From assembly GCA_003049465.1 (NCBI GenBank), contig PYSS01000054.1, positions 62,001 to 126,000 on the forward strand: 64,000 nt of DNA, in the 5' to 3' direction. The notes under the pieces are model-generated. The model searched no databases. It was not told where the DNA came from and saw nothing but the letters and a program-made list of their open reading frames with translations. Position numbers and translations under genes: made by a program. The stretch is from Magnaporthiopsis rhizophila. Its lineage: Eukaryota; Ascomycota; Sordariomycetes; Magnaporthales; Magnaporthaceae. Positions 1-10,956 of the stretch are shown piece by piece. Positions within the stretch are counted from its first letter, which is position 1; every line of letters starts with the position of its first letter.

Positions 1-72
1 TTTTGTATAGCTGTCGACTCGACTTTCTGAATATCTGCTTCCATATCACACGCATATCATTCCATAGCCAGC

Positions 73-142
73 ATGCAGTCGCCGTCCAAACAAATCGTCG
101 ATGATTCGGCTCTCGACAAGAGATGTCGAGGTAGGCAGAGAT

Positions 143-182
<40 letters not shown>

Positions 183-183
183 N

Positions 184-223
<40 letters not shown>

Positions 224-969
224 CCCCAACGCCAACAGCGCCCAAGGCTAACAACCCGCCACCCCACTCAGCCGCCATCGATGCCTCCATGAGCCTCTTC
301 ACCCTGGACGCCGGCCAAGTCGGCACGGCTTCCGAGACCAGCCTCCTCTCCCTTGTCACCCGGTGGCTGCCTTTGGCCGCCGAAACTTTTGGCTTGACCC
401 CGGCACCCACCGCCGCCGGCTCTTCCTCCAAGGCCGTGCTGCTGCAGCCGTCGGCCGTCGAGGCCATGCTCAACGCCGTCTTCGACCTCGACGTTCGCCC
501 CTTGGTCGTCGGCACCGACGACGCCCACGCCGCCGAGGCCCTGTCGGCGCTCGAGCCCTCGGCCCGCGCCCGCCTGCTCGCCCAGGCCGTCGCCGGCATC
601 GTGTCCATCCTGCACCGGCTCGCGCTTCTCGTCGACTTCCATCAACAGCAGCAGCAGGAGCAGGCCGAGGTCACCCCGGCCGTGCTGGCCCGCGAGCTGC
701 TCCACTTTTCCGAATCCCCGGCGCGAAGGAGGGTGCTGGACCGGCTCGAGCACCACTGCAGCGGCGTTTTTGGCGGCGCCTGCCTGATGGAGCGCGACCT
801 GGCCGCCGTCATCCTGGCTGCTGTCAGCTGCGGCGACGTGCACTTCCAGCCGCCCGCGCACACGCCCTGCTTCGACGACTACGCGTCCGACGGCTTCGGC
901 TGGAGCGAGGCCCGCCCTGCGAGTGACATGGGCGTGCCGTATGGGTTCACCATCATGGCGCTGAACTAG
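73..969 (+). CDS. Hypothetical protein, possibly with a poly-A-bearing intron
   Basis: I do not recognise this protein. An ATG at 73 opens a frame that runs through a poly-A/N tract to a stop at 967-969. A GTAGGC donor at 131 and an AG at 237-238 keep the same frame, so the lysine run is better read as a 108-base intron than as protein. The remaining ~260 residues are Ala/Leu-rich and helical, with a short Gln run near 645-660 and a cysteine-containing C-terminal part (HHCSGVFGGACLMERDL). The helical, alanine-rich composition resembles the C-terminal regions of fungal regulators, but no DNA-binding motif is present. The true start could lie upstream of the window. Confidence 0.5.
144..222. 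repeat. Poly-A tract containing one N
   Basis: About 78 adenines with a single undetermined base at 183. The length and the lone N suggest a homopolymer that was not resolved in assembly. It lies inside the probable intron of the first gene. Confidence 0.9.
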
Positions 970-1181
970 GATGGGCGTTTGGTTCGTCGGTTTCTTCTGT
1001 TTTTTGTGTGTGGTTCTTGTTTGTGTGCATTGTACGAGGTCACGATGGGTAAAAATCTCCTATTCTCTGAGCGCGGCGTGATGGGTTTCCGGGAATTAGC
1101 TTCGGGCTATTTGTTTATATGGACGCATCAGCGGATCATAATGCCAGCATGAGTTCCCTTCCCGGCACACGACGTGGCCCG

Positions 1182-1758
1182 TCATGCCTGCGCGGCTTGC
1201 GGCTGGGCAGCAGCCTGCACGCTGGACTGCGCCTGGATGATGTCGCCCTTTTTCTTCTCCAGCTTGTCCTGGCCGTCGCTGATCTGCTTCTCTAGCCTCG
1301 CGCTGGGAAATGGGATCGTTAGTATTTTCTTGGGACCATTAGAGGGTGGCCAGGATTGTTTACATCTCCTTGGTGATGAAATCTATGCGGCCCTTGACGG
1401 TGCTGTCGGCCTCGACCTTTTCCTGCTTCAGCAAGATGGGGCCAGCGAGCTTGTAGATGGCCTCGTCATCCTTGAGCTTTGCAAACTCCTGTGGGTGGGG
1501 TTAGATACTGCCGTGCGTTGATGAGATGAAGGAAGAAGGTTCCATGCACACCTTCTCGACGCCCTTATTCTCCTGCAGCTGGGCCTCCAGCTTCTGCCTG
1601 GCCTGGATGGAGGTGTCGAGCTCTGAAACGCATAGGTTAGCATCTCACATCAATGCGGCTCGGTCAAGCACGTAAGTGAGGCCAAAAACCTACGCACCTG
1701 TTTGGATCTTCTTGTACTCCTCCGACAGGGCCTGCATCCGGGCCTGGATGTCCGACAT
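1182..1758 (-). CDS. YKE2: Prefoldin subunit 6 (Yke2/Pfd6)
   Basis: Beta-type subunit of the cytosolic prefoldin hexamer, which hands nascent actin and tubulin to the CCT chaperonin. Four exons on the minus strand join in frame: 1758-1698, 1622-1552, 1488-1364 and 1302-1182, giving 125 residues, the usual family length. The protein starts MSDIQARMQALSEEYKKIQ and carries the N-terminal coiled coil. The central hairpin includes AIYKLAGPILLKQEK, and the C-terminal coil RLEKQISDGQDKLEKKKGDI follows. The last acceptor was chosen at 1303 because it restores the conserved EIARLEKQ stretch; the competing AG would give an unrelated frame. The C-terminal tail is Ala/Gln-rich. Confidence 0.93.
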
Positions 1759-2032
1759 CTTGGAAGTTGGGCTCAAGAGCGAAACAGTAGCGAGGGATAG
1801 CTACTCCTTTGTCAGCTGGGAGAGTGATGGCCGACGTCGGCGTGGGCGATTATATCGTCCTGGCGGCGGGCAGATTTTGAGGAGGAGCCCGAGTGAGGGG
1901 TGTTGACGGCACGTTGGGCTAAATCGCGAGTTGGGAGCCCGCTAAACGCACTGAAAGCATCGCTAAAAGGAACGTGCAGCAGGCCCCACATGCATGCTAC
2001 CCACCGTGGCTGGAGCTTGCCTGCCGGGATCC

Positions 2033-2984
2033 ATGCTCGAAATTGACGTCGTCAGTCAGCTTCAGCAATACCTACTACCTTGGATAGAGCTTCCACCACC
2101 AAGTTTCAACACCACCGACAGACGCAGCCACTGCCTCCAAACGCAACTCACCCTTTGGAGGGAGGTAGGCTAGGGAAGCCCTGGCTGGCCGGGGCAACAA
2201 CACCAAAGATGTGAGGACTCGTCTCCTGGCCTAATGCTTCCTCCCGCAGCTGACCCAGCCCCGAGCCAGGATCGAGGCCCCCCTCCGGCTCCGTCGGGCC
2301 ATCCACGCCGGCGATGCCCTCCTCGTACGGCGCATCCTCAAATCCCACCCGCACCTACTACACAACCCCGATCTACTGCTACCCAACTCGCCGGGCACCG
2401 CGACAGGCAACTCGAACCTGCACCTGGCTGCGCACCTGGGCCACGCCGACATCGTCTCGCTCCTCATCTCGCTCGGCCACGAAGATCCCGACCCGGCCGT
2501 CAACGAGCGGCGCCAGACGGCGCTGATGCTCGCCGCCGCGGCCGGCCACACCGAGGTGGTGCACCTGCTGTGCGAAGCCGACGCGGCCGTGATCCTGCGC
2601 CGCGACAGCCGCGGTCGCGACGCCATCATGGAGGCCAGCCTGGGCGGCCACGACACGGCCCTGCAGATCCTGTTGACATATGTTCCCGGCGGCGCCGCAG
2701 AGGCCGTCCAGAGGGTCGACCTGGACGGCAACACGGCCCTGCACCTGGCCAGCAGCGGCGGCAACCTGCTGGTCCTGCGCACCCTGCTGGCCGCCGGCGC
2801 CGACGCCGACCGCCGCAACGCCTGGAGCTGGACCGCCCTGTCCTACAGTGCCACCGTCCAGGCCGAGACGTACCTCAAGAACCTGATAACCGAGGTCGAA
2901 AGGCGCCGCGCCGCCCACAGGGACGCCGATGTCGCCTCCGAGTCGCGCGTTAGTATGGGTGACGATGATAAGGCCAACGACTGA
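2033..2984 (+). CDS. Ankyrin-repeat protein
   Basis: A 288-residue protein made of two exons, 2033-2164 and 2250-2984, joined in phase 0. The intron has a GTAGGC donor, a CTAAT branch-like site and a CCCGCAG acceptor. Ankyrin repeats run from about residue 60 to 240. Repeat cores are visible as NLHLAAHLGHADIVSLLISLG, TALMLAAAAGHTEVVHLLCE and NTALHLASSGGNLLVLRTLL. Such proteins mediate protein-protein contacts in cytosol or nucleus; the partner cannot be read from sequence. The C-terminal tail is charged and disordered. The first exon is supported by frame and splice sites only, so its start is less certain than the repeats. Confidence 0.8.
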
Positions 2985-3848
2985 GGCTTGAAATACATGC
3001 TTCACCACCATGTCCGCCCGCATACATAGTTGTACGGCATCTACAGAGCGATACATGCTGGCTCCCAGTCTCTTGGCTGCATCTTGCTTGTTATTGACCA
3101 GCGACAGGGCTGGCCGAGGCGACTTTTGCTCGCATCCGACCTGGCGGGCACCAAGACCTGGTGCTCCGCTGGCACTCGGGCTGCAGTGAACATGAAAACA
3201 CAATCAAAATAGAAAAAAGAAAAAAAGCTTACTGCCTAACCAGTTTCCTGGGTAGGCAGCTACGAAACCTCCCCGTTAGGGGGTGTTTACTTCGAACCGG
3301 TCGGCGTCGGTCACGGAGTTTTCGCCCGGTGCGAAAATCGGCAGCCCACACCTGGGATCGAACCCGCAGCCAAGAGGCTATTGCAGTAAAGGTACAAGTA
3401 GGGTCTCGGACCGGCGACCCATCTTCATCCCACTACACCACTTGGCCTACGGGCTCGTTCTTGACAACAACGGGTCTCTGGGTAGCTATAAGCTTTGGGG
3501 ACGGGCAGGCGGGACGACCTGGGTTTTTGCTGCCTTGCACAGATGGTGATCTCTGCGAATGGAGGGTGACTGTGTTGGCCACACCTGACCAGGCATACTT
3601 CCCGCCTGCCTGGCCCCGGAAAACCGTGACGGCGTCAGTTCGACCCGCGTTGAGTCGAATTATGCCAAGGCAGGAAACAAAAAAATATTGATCACGCTTT
3701 GGCTGGCTGCTGCCTTTAGCCTTTCGCTGTCCCATGACGCCAGTCAATTGAATACCAAATCCCAAGCAATCCCATCGAACCTGGCACACTCATCACCTGG
3801 TTGCGCAACCCAAACCCACCGCAGTAGCATCTATTGGTCTTTTCCAGC
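2985..3848. other. Intergenic spacer with a tRNA-like element
   Basis: No protein-coding frame is supported. The spacer contains a short inverted repeat near 3267-3288 (AACCTCCCC / GGGGGTGTT) and the Pol III-like element described separately at 3344-3454. Confidence 0.6.
3344..3454 (-). other. tRNA-like sequence: decayed tRNA or tRNA-derived SINE
   Basis: On the minus strand an A-box-like TGGTGTAGTGG (3440-3430) is followed by a B-box-like GGTTCGATCCC (3364-3354). A TTTT run at about 3338-3335 could end Pol III transcription. The outer ends can pair (GCCCGTA at 3454-3448 with TGTGGGC at 3350-3344). A second stem, GGGTC/GACCC around 3419-3401, lies between the boxes. The A-to-B spacing is about 66 bases, too long for an ordinary tRNA without an intron, and the T stem has mismatches. 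A tRNA-derived SINE or decayed tRNA is therefore more likely than a working tRNA. I could not find a second copy in the window. Confidence 0.4.
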
Positions 3849-5533
3849 ATGGAGAACCGAACTCATCCTCTCAAAGCTGAGCTGGACTGTGGATTCTTCC
3901 CGTCCTCCGGCGTGACCCGGGCCTAGTCACCTCTTCCGCGCCCCTATATAACCCACAGTCATCCCGTTCCCGACGTCCACGACGGACAGTCACTGGGCGT
4001 CAAGAACGAATCGAGGCACCATCTGATCCCGGAGTCCGCAAAGGGCAGCGTCGTACCCACTATGGTGTTTTTACATCAGGGAATGGGATCACAGTCAGGG
4101 GCGCCCCGCTGGCGGGTGACACCGTCCCTGTCCCTCTCCTCGCACAAAAAGGTCGTCTTTCTTCTGAAATCCGTTCCAATCCTGAATCTTTTCACCACCA
4201 CTCGCTCGAGCTGCTTGAGTCTTTACTGCTTGGTCCTGCTCAGGAACCCCCTAGTGACCCTCAAGACTCCTTCGGGCAGAGCGCAGAGACACCCTCCTCG
4301 GGCGTCTCGCCAAGTCTTTCAAGCTGGACCGCACGCGAGTCCGCCGGGCCTCGTCCTCCTCCTCCTCCTCCTCCTCGGCCGCCTCCTCCTCTGGCTCTGG
4401 CTCAGCACCGTCGTCTTCGTCTTGCGACTCCAGCTCTGGCTCTGATTCTGGCTCCGAGTCTGAATCTTCCAGTGGGCAGCAGCAGCGGCTATCGACCCCA
4501 GAGCTGACGTTCCCGTACCCCGCAGTCAAGTGCATCATCGGCCAGCACTTTTTGTCCTGCGCCAGCCCGCGCTTCTGGGGCTGGCTCATCGTCTGCGGCT
4601 TCTTCGACGCAGACGACAACGAGCTCTGGCACAGCGAGGTCTTTATCGGCCAGGACTGCTCCCGTGGCTGGAGTCCCGAGACCCGTGAGTACGACGACGG
4701 CCCTCTCCCTCCCCGCTGGGCTGCTCTTGGTGAGCCGATCTTTTCCTTGCCACTCTCCGTTTCCGCTCCTGTTTCTTTCCTAGCGCGGCATGTTCCACTC
4801 ATCTCAAGTCAATGCTATTCACGTCACTTCCGCTCCAGAATCGCTGCCTCCTTGCCCCCTGCTGGGGACTCAGGGTATTCACTGCCCCTCCGAGTGATTC
4901 AATGTTGTTCTTGCTCCCCCTTACATCTGGATTTATTCTTCTATTCCAACCTCCTTGGAACCTTTTTCTGCCCTTCTCCTGCTCTCGGCACCACTGACCC
5001 AGCCACAAGGAACACTCCCACCGCCAAACGAGGACCTCTCTGGTCTCACGCTCCGTGGTTACCGCGTCGGCGATCGCACCTACAACGTCCTGGACGGACA
5101 GCTAATCGACGTGACGCGATCTGACCATCACATCGTCATCCAACGCCCGGGCAGTCGTCGCCCAACCCCTGTGCGCTCTAGCAACCGCAACGCCAGCAGC
5201 GTTCCCACGCGTCCTCAGCAAAGTCGGACCTCGGGAAGCGTGCGTGGACGAAGTGGCAACAACAACAGCAACTCGTCCTCCGAGCCATCCCGTTTCACAC
5301 CGACAAGCCAGCCGCGTCACGCGACAAGGCCAAGCCAGTCCGCCGTGAACTTCGCCGCGCCTCCTTATCCCGTCGCACAACACCCTTATTACTACTACCC
5401 CGGCTACCACACAGCGCACCCGCCACAGCCCCTTGTGCAACAGCCCCGACCCGCTGTCTACGCAGGCCAGTGGACGCCCGTGTTTGACCAGACAACTCGG
5501 CGCTGGGTTCCCGTTTGGAGGCCGGCTTATTAG
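3849..5533 (+). CDS. Uncharacterised protein with apparent frameshifts
   Basis: I do not recognise the family. The first ATG (3849, MENRTHPLKAELDCGFFPSS) opens a frame that stops at 3924. Protein-like sequence continues in a second frame from 3881 to 4504 (THYGVFTSGNGITVRGAPLAGD; SLELLESLLLGPAQEPPSDP). It then moves to a third frame (open 4259-4684) with a Ser/Glu-rich stretch followed by FPYPAVKCIIGQHF and SCASPRFWGWLIVCGFF. A GTGAGT donor at 4685 and an AG at 5009 join in frame to the last exon, 5010-5533, which holds GYRVGDRTYNVLDGQLIDV and a Pro/Tyr-rich tail. The shifts lie near 3900 and inside the CCT/TCC repeat near 4350, so indel errors are plausible. The last two exons are the firmest part. 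Confidence 0.55.
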
Positions 5534-5697
5534 CTGAACCATCCGTAAGGGCAACTTCCTTCCCTTTACCTCTTCTCCTATTCCGACAGTCACGGCCACC
5601 ATCTCTCGCTCCTAATAAACCCTTCCCAAAACAAAGACTTTTAACCTTCCCTCAACGTCCCTAACAATCCTGTCAGGTAACCAAGCTCATATCCGCC

Positions 5698-6699
5698 ATG
5701 TCTGGATCTCCCCAGTCCCATACCTCTTCCAACCACTCGAGACGCAGCTCCCGACACGGCTCCAGACCCAGTAGCAGGGCGTCTCACGGTGTGGCATCGC
5801 CCAACGCAGCAGCAGCAGCCGCCGCGGGCCAGAACGGCGACGACAACGCCCAGCAGCAGCAACAGGCGGCAGCTCCTCCTCCCCTCCCCCTGCCTCCGCA
5901 ACTCCCTCCCGCGCAGCAGGCAGCCATGGCTTTCAGCGGCACCGGCTTCAACGCCCGCTGGGGTCCAGACCTGGGCCTCCCGCCCCAGTTCGCCCCGCGC
6001 GCCGGCTACCCCATGACCATGTACCCTCAGCAAGCGGTCGGCATGTCGCAGTACGGAGTCGGAGGCGTCGGCGGCGGCGGCTATGGGTACGGCAGTTACG
6101 GCGGTTACGGCGGCTTCTACGGCGGCGGGGCCATGCACACGCCCGTCGTGACAGGCCCCGGCGGCGGCATGGTGTCCCACCACAGCGTCGCCGCACCCAC
6201 CATGATGGGCGGCATGGGCGGAGGTCCCCGCCCGCTGATGACGCCGGCGGGACGTCCCCAGTACCCGTACCCGGTCATCAGCGCCGACAGTCCCTCAGCC
6301 AACCTGACCAACTCGACGGGCGGTGTGGGCTGCGAGCCGGGTTACGGCTACTTTTTCCCTCCCGAGCACACAAAGATCCACTTCCTCAAGACGGGCCCTA
6401 CGCCGCCGTGGCAGTTACCCCCCGGAACGCACATCGAGTTCACGGCCACGCACGTGCCCTGCAACATCACCATCGGCGAGCTGCTCAAGGGCTTCGGGGC
6501 CAACAACCCGAACCCGCAGCTCAACGTCGTCACCGAGGTCATCTGCACCGGCAACGGGAACTGGTACAAGGGCATGAGTTTTGTTAGTGAGGTGCCCGGC
6601 GACATGGCCAAGACGCTCAAGTCGGTGGGCTGGGACTCGACGCGGAACGGGCTGCCGGGTGGGAGTCCGGTTGTTTATTTGTACATTACCAAGGACTGA
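5698..6699 (+). CDS. Uncharacterised Gly/Gln-rich protein with conserved-looking C-terminal domain
   Basis: Single-exon gene of 333 residues. Residues 1-90 are Ser/Arg- and Gln/Ala-rich and look disordered. Residues 110-210 are Gly/Tyr-rich low complexity. The last ~120 residues look folded: GYGYFFPPEHTKIHFLK, then PPGTHIEFTATHVPCNITIGE and GNGNWYKGMSF. No catalytic motif is evident. The gene starts only 164 bases after the stop of the preceding same-strand gene, unusually close for a fungus. I know no function for this family. Confidence 0.75.
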   Translation: MSGSPQSHTSSNHSRRSSRHGSRPSSRASHGVASPNAAAAAAAGQNGDDNAQQQQQAAAPPPLPLPPQLPPAQQAAMAFSGTGFNARWGPDLGLPPQFAPRAGYPMTMYPQQAVGMSQYGVGGVGGGGYGYGSYGGYGGFYGGGAMHTPVVTGPGGGMVSHHSVAAPTMMGGMGGGPRPLMTPAGRPQYPYPVISADSPSANLTNSTGGVGCEPGYGYFFPPEHTKIHFLKTGPTPPWQLPPGTHIEFTATHVPCNITIGELLKGFGANNPNPQLNVVTEVICTGNGNWYKGMSFVSEVPGDMAKTLKSVGWDSTRNGLPGGSPVVYLYITKD

Positions 6700-7505
6700 T
6701 GGGTCTGGGTCGACCATCTATTCAAAGTTTTCCTCGATTTTCTCGCGTTGACTCCTGCAGGGTTTTTGGTTCAAGAGAGCATAGAACACGGCTCCAGGGA
6801 GGAATTGTATGTACGGATGTGCCATCTTCAATGGTCTGGGTTATTCTGCGATTGGGTTGCATACAGGCACCGACTTTGCGTTTCTTCTCTGTTCGTTTTC
6901 TTTTCCTTGCTCCCTTGTTCTGGTCCTCAGCATTGGTCAACTCGGGTTGGAAAGCGATACACAAACGGCGCTCCTTTTGCGAATTAGCGAAATATTCCCT
7001 AGATAACAATGAACAGGCCGCCCTGACGCTATTTTTAACAGCCTTTTTATTTCACCCTCTTGGGACGTGCAATCGCGTCGTCTCTTATCACAGGTGTCCG
7101 TCCACAGACCGCAGATTCGGATCTGAACTGCGTCCAAGCCCAGAACCAGCACTGGCGCACTGACTCCCTCGAGCCCAAGCTTGGATGGCGCGGCGCGCAT
7201 CTCGGGCAGACGCACCAGCACGTTTTTCGGTCCTGTTTGATAGTCTGCGAGTCCGGCGCGTTTCGAAGTCTTTTTTATTTTTTTATTTTATCCTTCCTCT
7301 TGTCCATGCCACAAATGCCCGAATAAAAAGTCTAGTTGACCCGTCACCAGCGAAAATCCGCGGGGAGCACCTTTTTGCCCCTCGAATGAGCTTCCTCGAC
7401 CATGTCCCTTGAGCTCGTCGTCACCAGGCTGCTCTTGTGGATCTTTCAGAGATATCGTCGCCTGAAGAGACGGCAGTGCAGGAGCGTCTAGGTAGCGCGG
7501 CAGAT
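6700..7505. other. Intergenic spacer
   Basis: I see no convincing gene, RNA or repeat. It holds the 3' flank of the upstream gene and the promoter region of the PAQR gene. Confidence 0.6.
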
Positions 7506-8553
7506 ATGGCGGACCAGGTCACGACTCGGAAGCAGCGGCGGACGACCTCGAGCCGGCCATGCAAGAAAGATAGGCCCGACACCCGCCTCCTCACCAACAG
7601 CCAGGTCCCGGCGTGGTACAGCCAGCCGCTGATCCGCACCCGGCTACCGGCCCGTGACCAACTCGTGGGCGACCTGCCTGCGCACTGTCGTCGATGCCGG
7701 CCTGCACAACGAGACGGTCAACATCTACTCGCACCTCATCCCGGCGGCCATCTGCGCAGTGCTGCTGCTGCTGCTCCTGGCCGGCGGCGGCGGCGGGCTA
7801 GTCCAGCTACTGCCGCCGTCGTCGACGCCCGTCGACCGCCTGGTCCTGGCCGCCTACCTCCGCACGTCGCTGCTCTGCTTCACGGCCAGTGCGGCGTACC
7901 ACACCTTCATGTGCCACTCGGAGCGCGGGGCCGCGCTGTGGGTGCGCGTCGACTACCCCGCCATCCTGCTGCAGATCCTGGGGTCCGTCGCGTCCGGGCT
8001 GTACTTCAGCTTTTACTGCGAGCCGGCGCTGCAGAGGCTGTACTGGTCCATGGTGAGCTCTTTTCCTCGAAAATTCCATGCAGGTCCGGGCAGTGCCTAA
8101 CTGTTCCAGATATTGTTCCTGGTCCTGATCGCCGGCGCAGTCGTCGTCAGCCCACGGCTGCAACACCGCAAGTGGCGCGCGGCGCGGACGTGGACCTTTA
8201 TCGCGACGGGCATGTCGGCCTTTGCGCCCATCGTCCACGGCGCCGCCATTTTTCCGTACCGCCAGCCGGGCCGGCAGACGGGGCTTTCGAACTACTACGT
8301 TGAGGGGCTGCTTGTTCTTCTTGGGGCTTGGCATTTCGGGGTGAGTTTTTGTGCTTTTCCGTCGGTCTTTACCTTCCTACACCACGGGGTATAGTGTTCT
8401 AACATTATAAGACAGCCCCGCTTCCCCGAGTGCTGGAAGCCGGGCAGGTTCGACATATTTGGCGCGTCGCATCAGATCTTTCACGTCCTGGTTGCTGCGT
8501 CGGCTGCCGTGCATCTTTGCGGGCTTTTTGTCTGCGCTTCGCTGGAATCATGA
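7506..8553 (+). CDS. AdipoR/Izh (PAQR, hemolysin III family) membrane protein, frameshifted
   Basis: Seven-helix membrane protein of the progestin/adipoQ receptor family, whose yeast Izh members act in zinc and lipid homeostasis. Family marks are RTGYRPVTNSW, HNETVNIYSHL, ASAAYHTFMCHSE, DYPAILLQILGS and the C-terminal HQIFHVLV histidines. Three exons are visible: 7506-8052, 8110-8340 and 8416-8553, with clear GTGAGC/CCAG and GTGAGT/ACAG sites. Exon 1 carries one extra C near 7641. The frame MADQVTTRKQRR...SQPLIRT has to shift by one base to continue as GYRPVTNSW, and no intron fits there. Either the gene is broken or this C run contains an assembly error. Everything downstream is intact. Confidence 0.8.
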
Positions 8554-9324
8554 GAATGCGCGGTGTTCGCTGCTCGAGCTTGGGAGCTGATACTGCCCGT
8601 TTCCTTTGTCTATAAGAAATGCGCTTATACCTTGTATCATATCCGCTGGTAGAATGGTGAGGGCAGCAACCCCCAAGAGACAAGGTACACAAAAGGATCG
8701 CATCATGTGGCCGCAAGGATCCATCCATGCACCCCACGATGGGGCTGAGGGAGGACGCTCATGCACCCCTCAGTCGACACATGCTTGATGAGTAAAGGCT
8801 CAAACGCTATTGGCCTTGCCACGGGAACCCGGTGGGGAACGGGCTCGGCGACAGCGAGAAGCAGGTCTCGCAATTCGTCACTCCTCGTGATTTATTTTCC
8901 GCCCAGTGAATCCCAAGTACATCCGTGACGTAAGAGATGGCGCTGCCTTGGCTGGGCCGCAGACACAAAAGCATCTCCGCGGCGGCGATTTTTCGTCTCA
9001 GCTGAGAACGCCGCATTTAGCCCGGGCTCCCGGGAACTCGGGTTGTGCTTCCATTTCAAATTCGTAGTGCTATTGCACAGCATCTGATTCGGGACGAATC
9101 CGATGCCCGGATGGCGTGGTTCCCGACCAGGCGCGGAGATGCAAGAGCAGAGGTAGACATTGACGCGCCATCGACGGCAACCACCATGACCTCGACGCAG
9201 TATAAAATACGGGTCATCCGGAGTAGATTCTTCCATCATTCTGCCTGCTCCTCTTCCCCACCTTGCACCGGAGAACTCAACACCAGTAACACCGCTCACT
9301 TATACACAAGCGAGACCACCCATC
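8554..9324. other. Intergenic spacer and P450nor promoter
   Basis: No gene is visible. A TATA-like TATAAAAT at about 9202 lies roughly 120 bases before the P450nor start codon. Confidence 0.55.
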
Positions 9325-10805
9325 ATGACCGCATCAGATCCCCCGACCTTCCCTTTCCTCCGGGCCTCCAACCTCGACCCTCCGGCCGAGTATGCCAGGC
9401 TCCGGGCCGCTGCGCCCGTCTCCCAGGTCAAGCTGTATGACGGCAGCCTGGCCTGGCTCGTCACCAAGTACCGCGACGTGTGCCAGGTTGCAACCGACAC
9501 GCGCCTCTCCAAGGTATGGATCCCGACTTGTTACATCATTTTCTCCAGGCCAAAAGCGGCTGACACGGACACTCGTTCCGGCTCTTAGCAACGGACGCGG
9601 CCCGGATTCCCAGAGCTGAACGCCGGCGGCAAGGCGGCGGCCAAGAACAAGGCCACATTCGTGGACATGGATGCCCCAGACCACATGCGGCAGAGAGGCA
9701 TGGTCGAGCCCCTTTTTGTCCTGGAACACGTCGAGACACTGCGGCCGTATATCCAGAAGACGGTCGATGATCTGCTTGACAAGCTGGCTGCCAAGGGAGG
9801 CAAGGAGCCTGTCGACCTGATTGAAAACTTTGCCCTGCCTGTGCCGTCATATGTTAGTCTACCCACCGCGTATTCGTTCACCGCAAGCTCCTGACGCGAC
9901 TTCGCCTCAACAGATCATCTACACCATCCTCGGCGTCCCCTTTGAAGATCTCGCCTTCCTGACCACCCAAAATGCCATCCGGACCAATGGCAGCGCCACG
10001 TCCCAGGAGGCGGCGGCCGCGAACCAGTGAGTATCGTCTTTCTCCAGCTGGTTTTGCCTTGGGCAGTGGCTGACGAGCCGAGCGGTCCCAAGGACGCTAC
10101 TGGACTACCTCGCGGATCTTGTCGACAAACGGATAGCAGAGCCCAAGGACGACCTGATCAGCAAGCTGGCGACGGAGCAGCTCAAGCCAGGCCACATTGA
10201 CAAGTCGGATGCCGTGCAGATTGCATTTCTTCTCCTTGTGGCCGGGAACGCCACCATGGTCAACATGATTGCCCTGGTAAGCAGTATTCTGGATTCACCA
10301 CTGACGCAATAAAAGCTAACCGACCGGTACACAGGGCGTCGTAACGCTCTTCCAGAACCCAAGTCAGCTGGCCGAGCTCAAAGCGGACCCGTCGCTGGCC
10401 CCGGCCTTTGTCGAGGAGCTCTGCCGCTTCCACACGGGCTCGGCGCTGGCCATGAAGCGCGTGGCCAAGGAGGACGTCGTCATCGGTGGGCAGCTGATCC
10501 GGGTGGGAGAGGGCATCATCGCGTCCAACCAGTCGGCCAACCGCGACGCCGACGTGTTCGGACCGGACCCGGACGTCTTCGACATGCACAGGAAGTGGCC
10601 TGGCGGCGGGCTGGACCCTCTGGGCTTCGGGTTTGGCCCGCACCGCTGCGTCGCTGAGCACCTGGCCAAGGCGGAGCTGGTGGCCGTGTTTGGCACGCTG
10701 TTCCGGAGGCTGCCGGGCTTGAAAGTTGCGGTGCCTATTGACGAGCTGGAGTATACGCCGCTGGTGAGAGATGTTGGCATCGTGTCGTTGCCCGTAACAT
10801 GGTGA
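9325..10805 (+). CDS. CYP55A: Nitric oxide reductase cytochrome P450 (P450nor, CYP55 family)
   Basis: Soluble fungal P450 that reduces two NO to N2O using NAD(P)H directly, the last step of fungal denitrification or a defence against NO. Five exons join in frame: 9325-9513, 9589-9852, 9914-10026, 10093-10276 and 10335-10805, giving 406 residues. The I-helix AGNATMVNMI (about residue 238) is the P450nor-specific form. The heme loop is FGFGPHRCVAEHLAKAEL with the cysteine ligand near residue 355. The ExxR equivalent lies in VEELCRFHTGSALAMKR. The protein begins MTASDPPTFPFLRASNL with no membrane anchor or obvious mitochondrial presequence, which suggests a cytosolic form. No nitrite reductase gene is nearby. 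Confidence 0.95.
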
Positions 10806-10948
10806 TGCAGTCTGCGAGAGGGTGTGCTGCAGCTGCTTTGGATCTTGGCATCGCCCGGTCGGAGTGTAAAAGCTCGTCCATACTCCACTCTCAATTGAAT
10901 CATCTTTTTCGTCCAACAGTCGAATACCTAGAGATGATGATGGAGTGA

Positions 10949-10956
10949 TGACGTCA
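10949..10956. promoter_or_regulatory. Perfect CRE palindrome TGACGTCA
   Basis: A full 8-bp CRE lies 158 bases upstream of the small hydrophilic ORF at 11114. Fungal ATF/CREB bZIP factors bind this sequence in stress and conidiation genes. Use here is inferred from sequence and position only. Confidence 0.45.

Noticed and set aside
3940..3960. TATA-like CTATATAACCC taken as a promoter for the gene at 4062
   Set aside because: The surrounding frame is protein-like (PLYNPQSSRSRR) and continuous with downstream sequence, so this is more likely coding. The ATG at 4062 does not fit the conserved-looking frame.
4251..4802. Minus-strand acidic ORF (Glu/Asp-rich)
   Set aside because: It is the antisense reading of a Ser-rich, CCT-repeat coding region. 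The acidic composition comes from the repeat.
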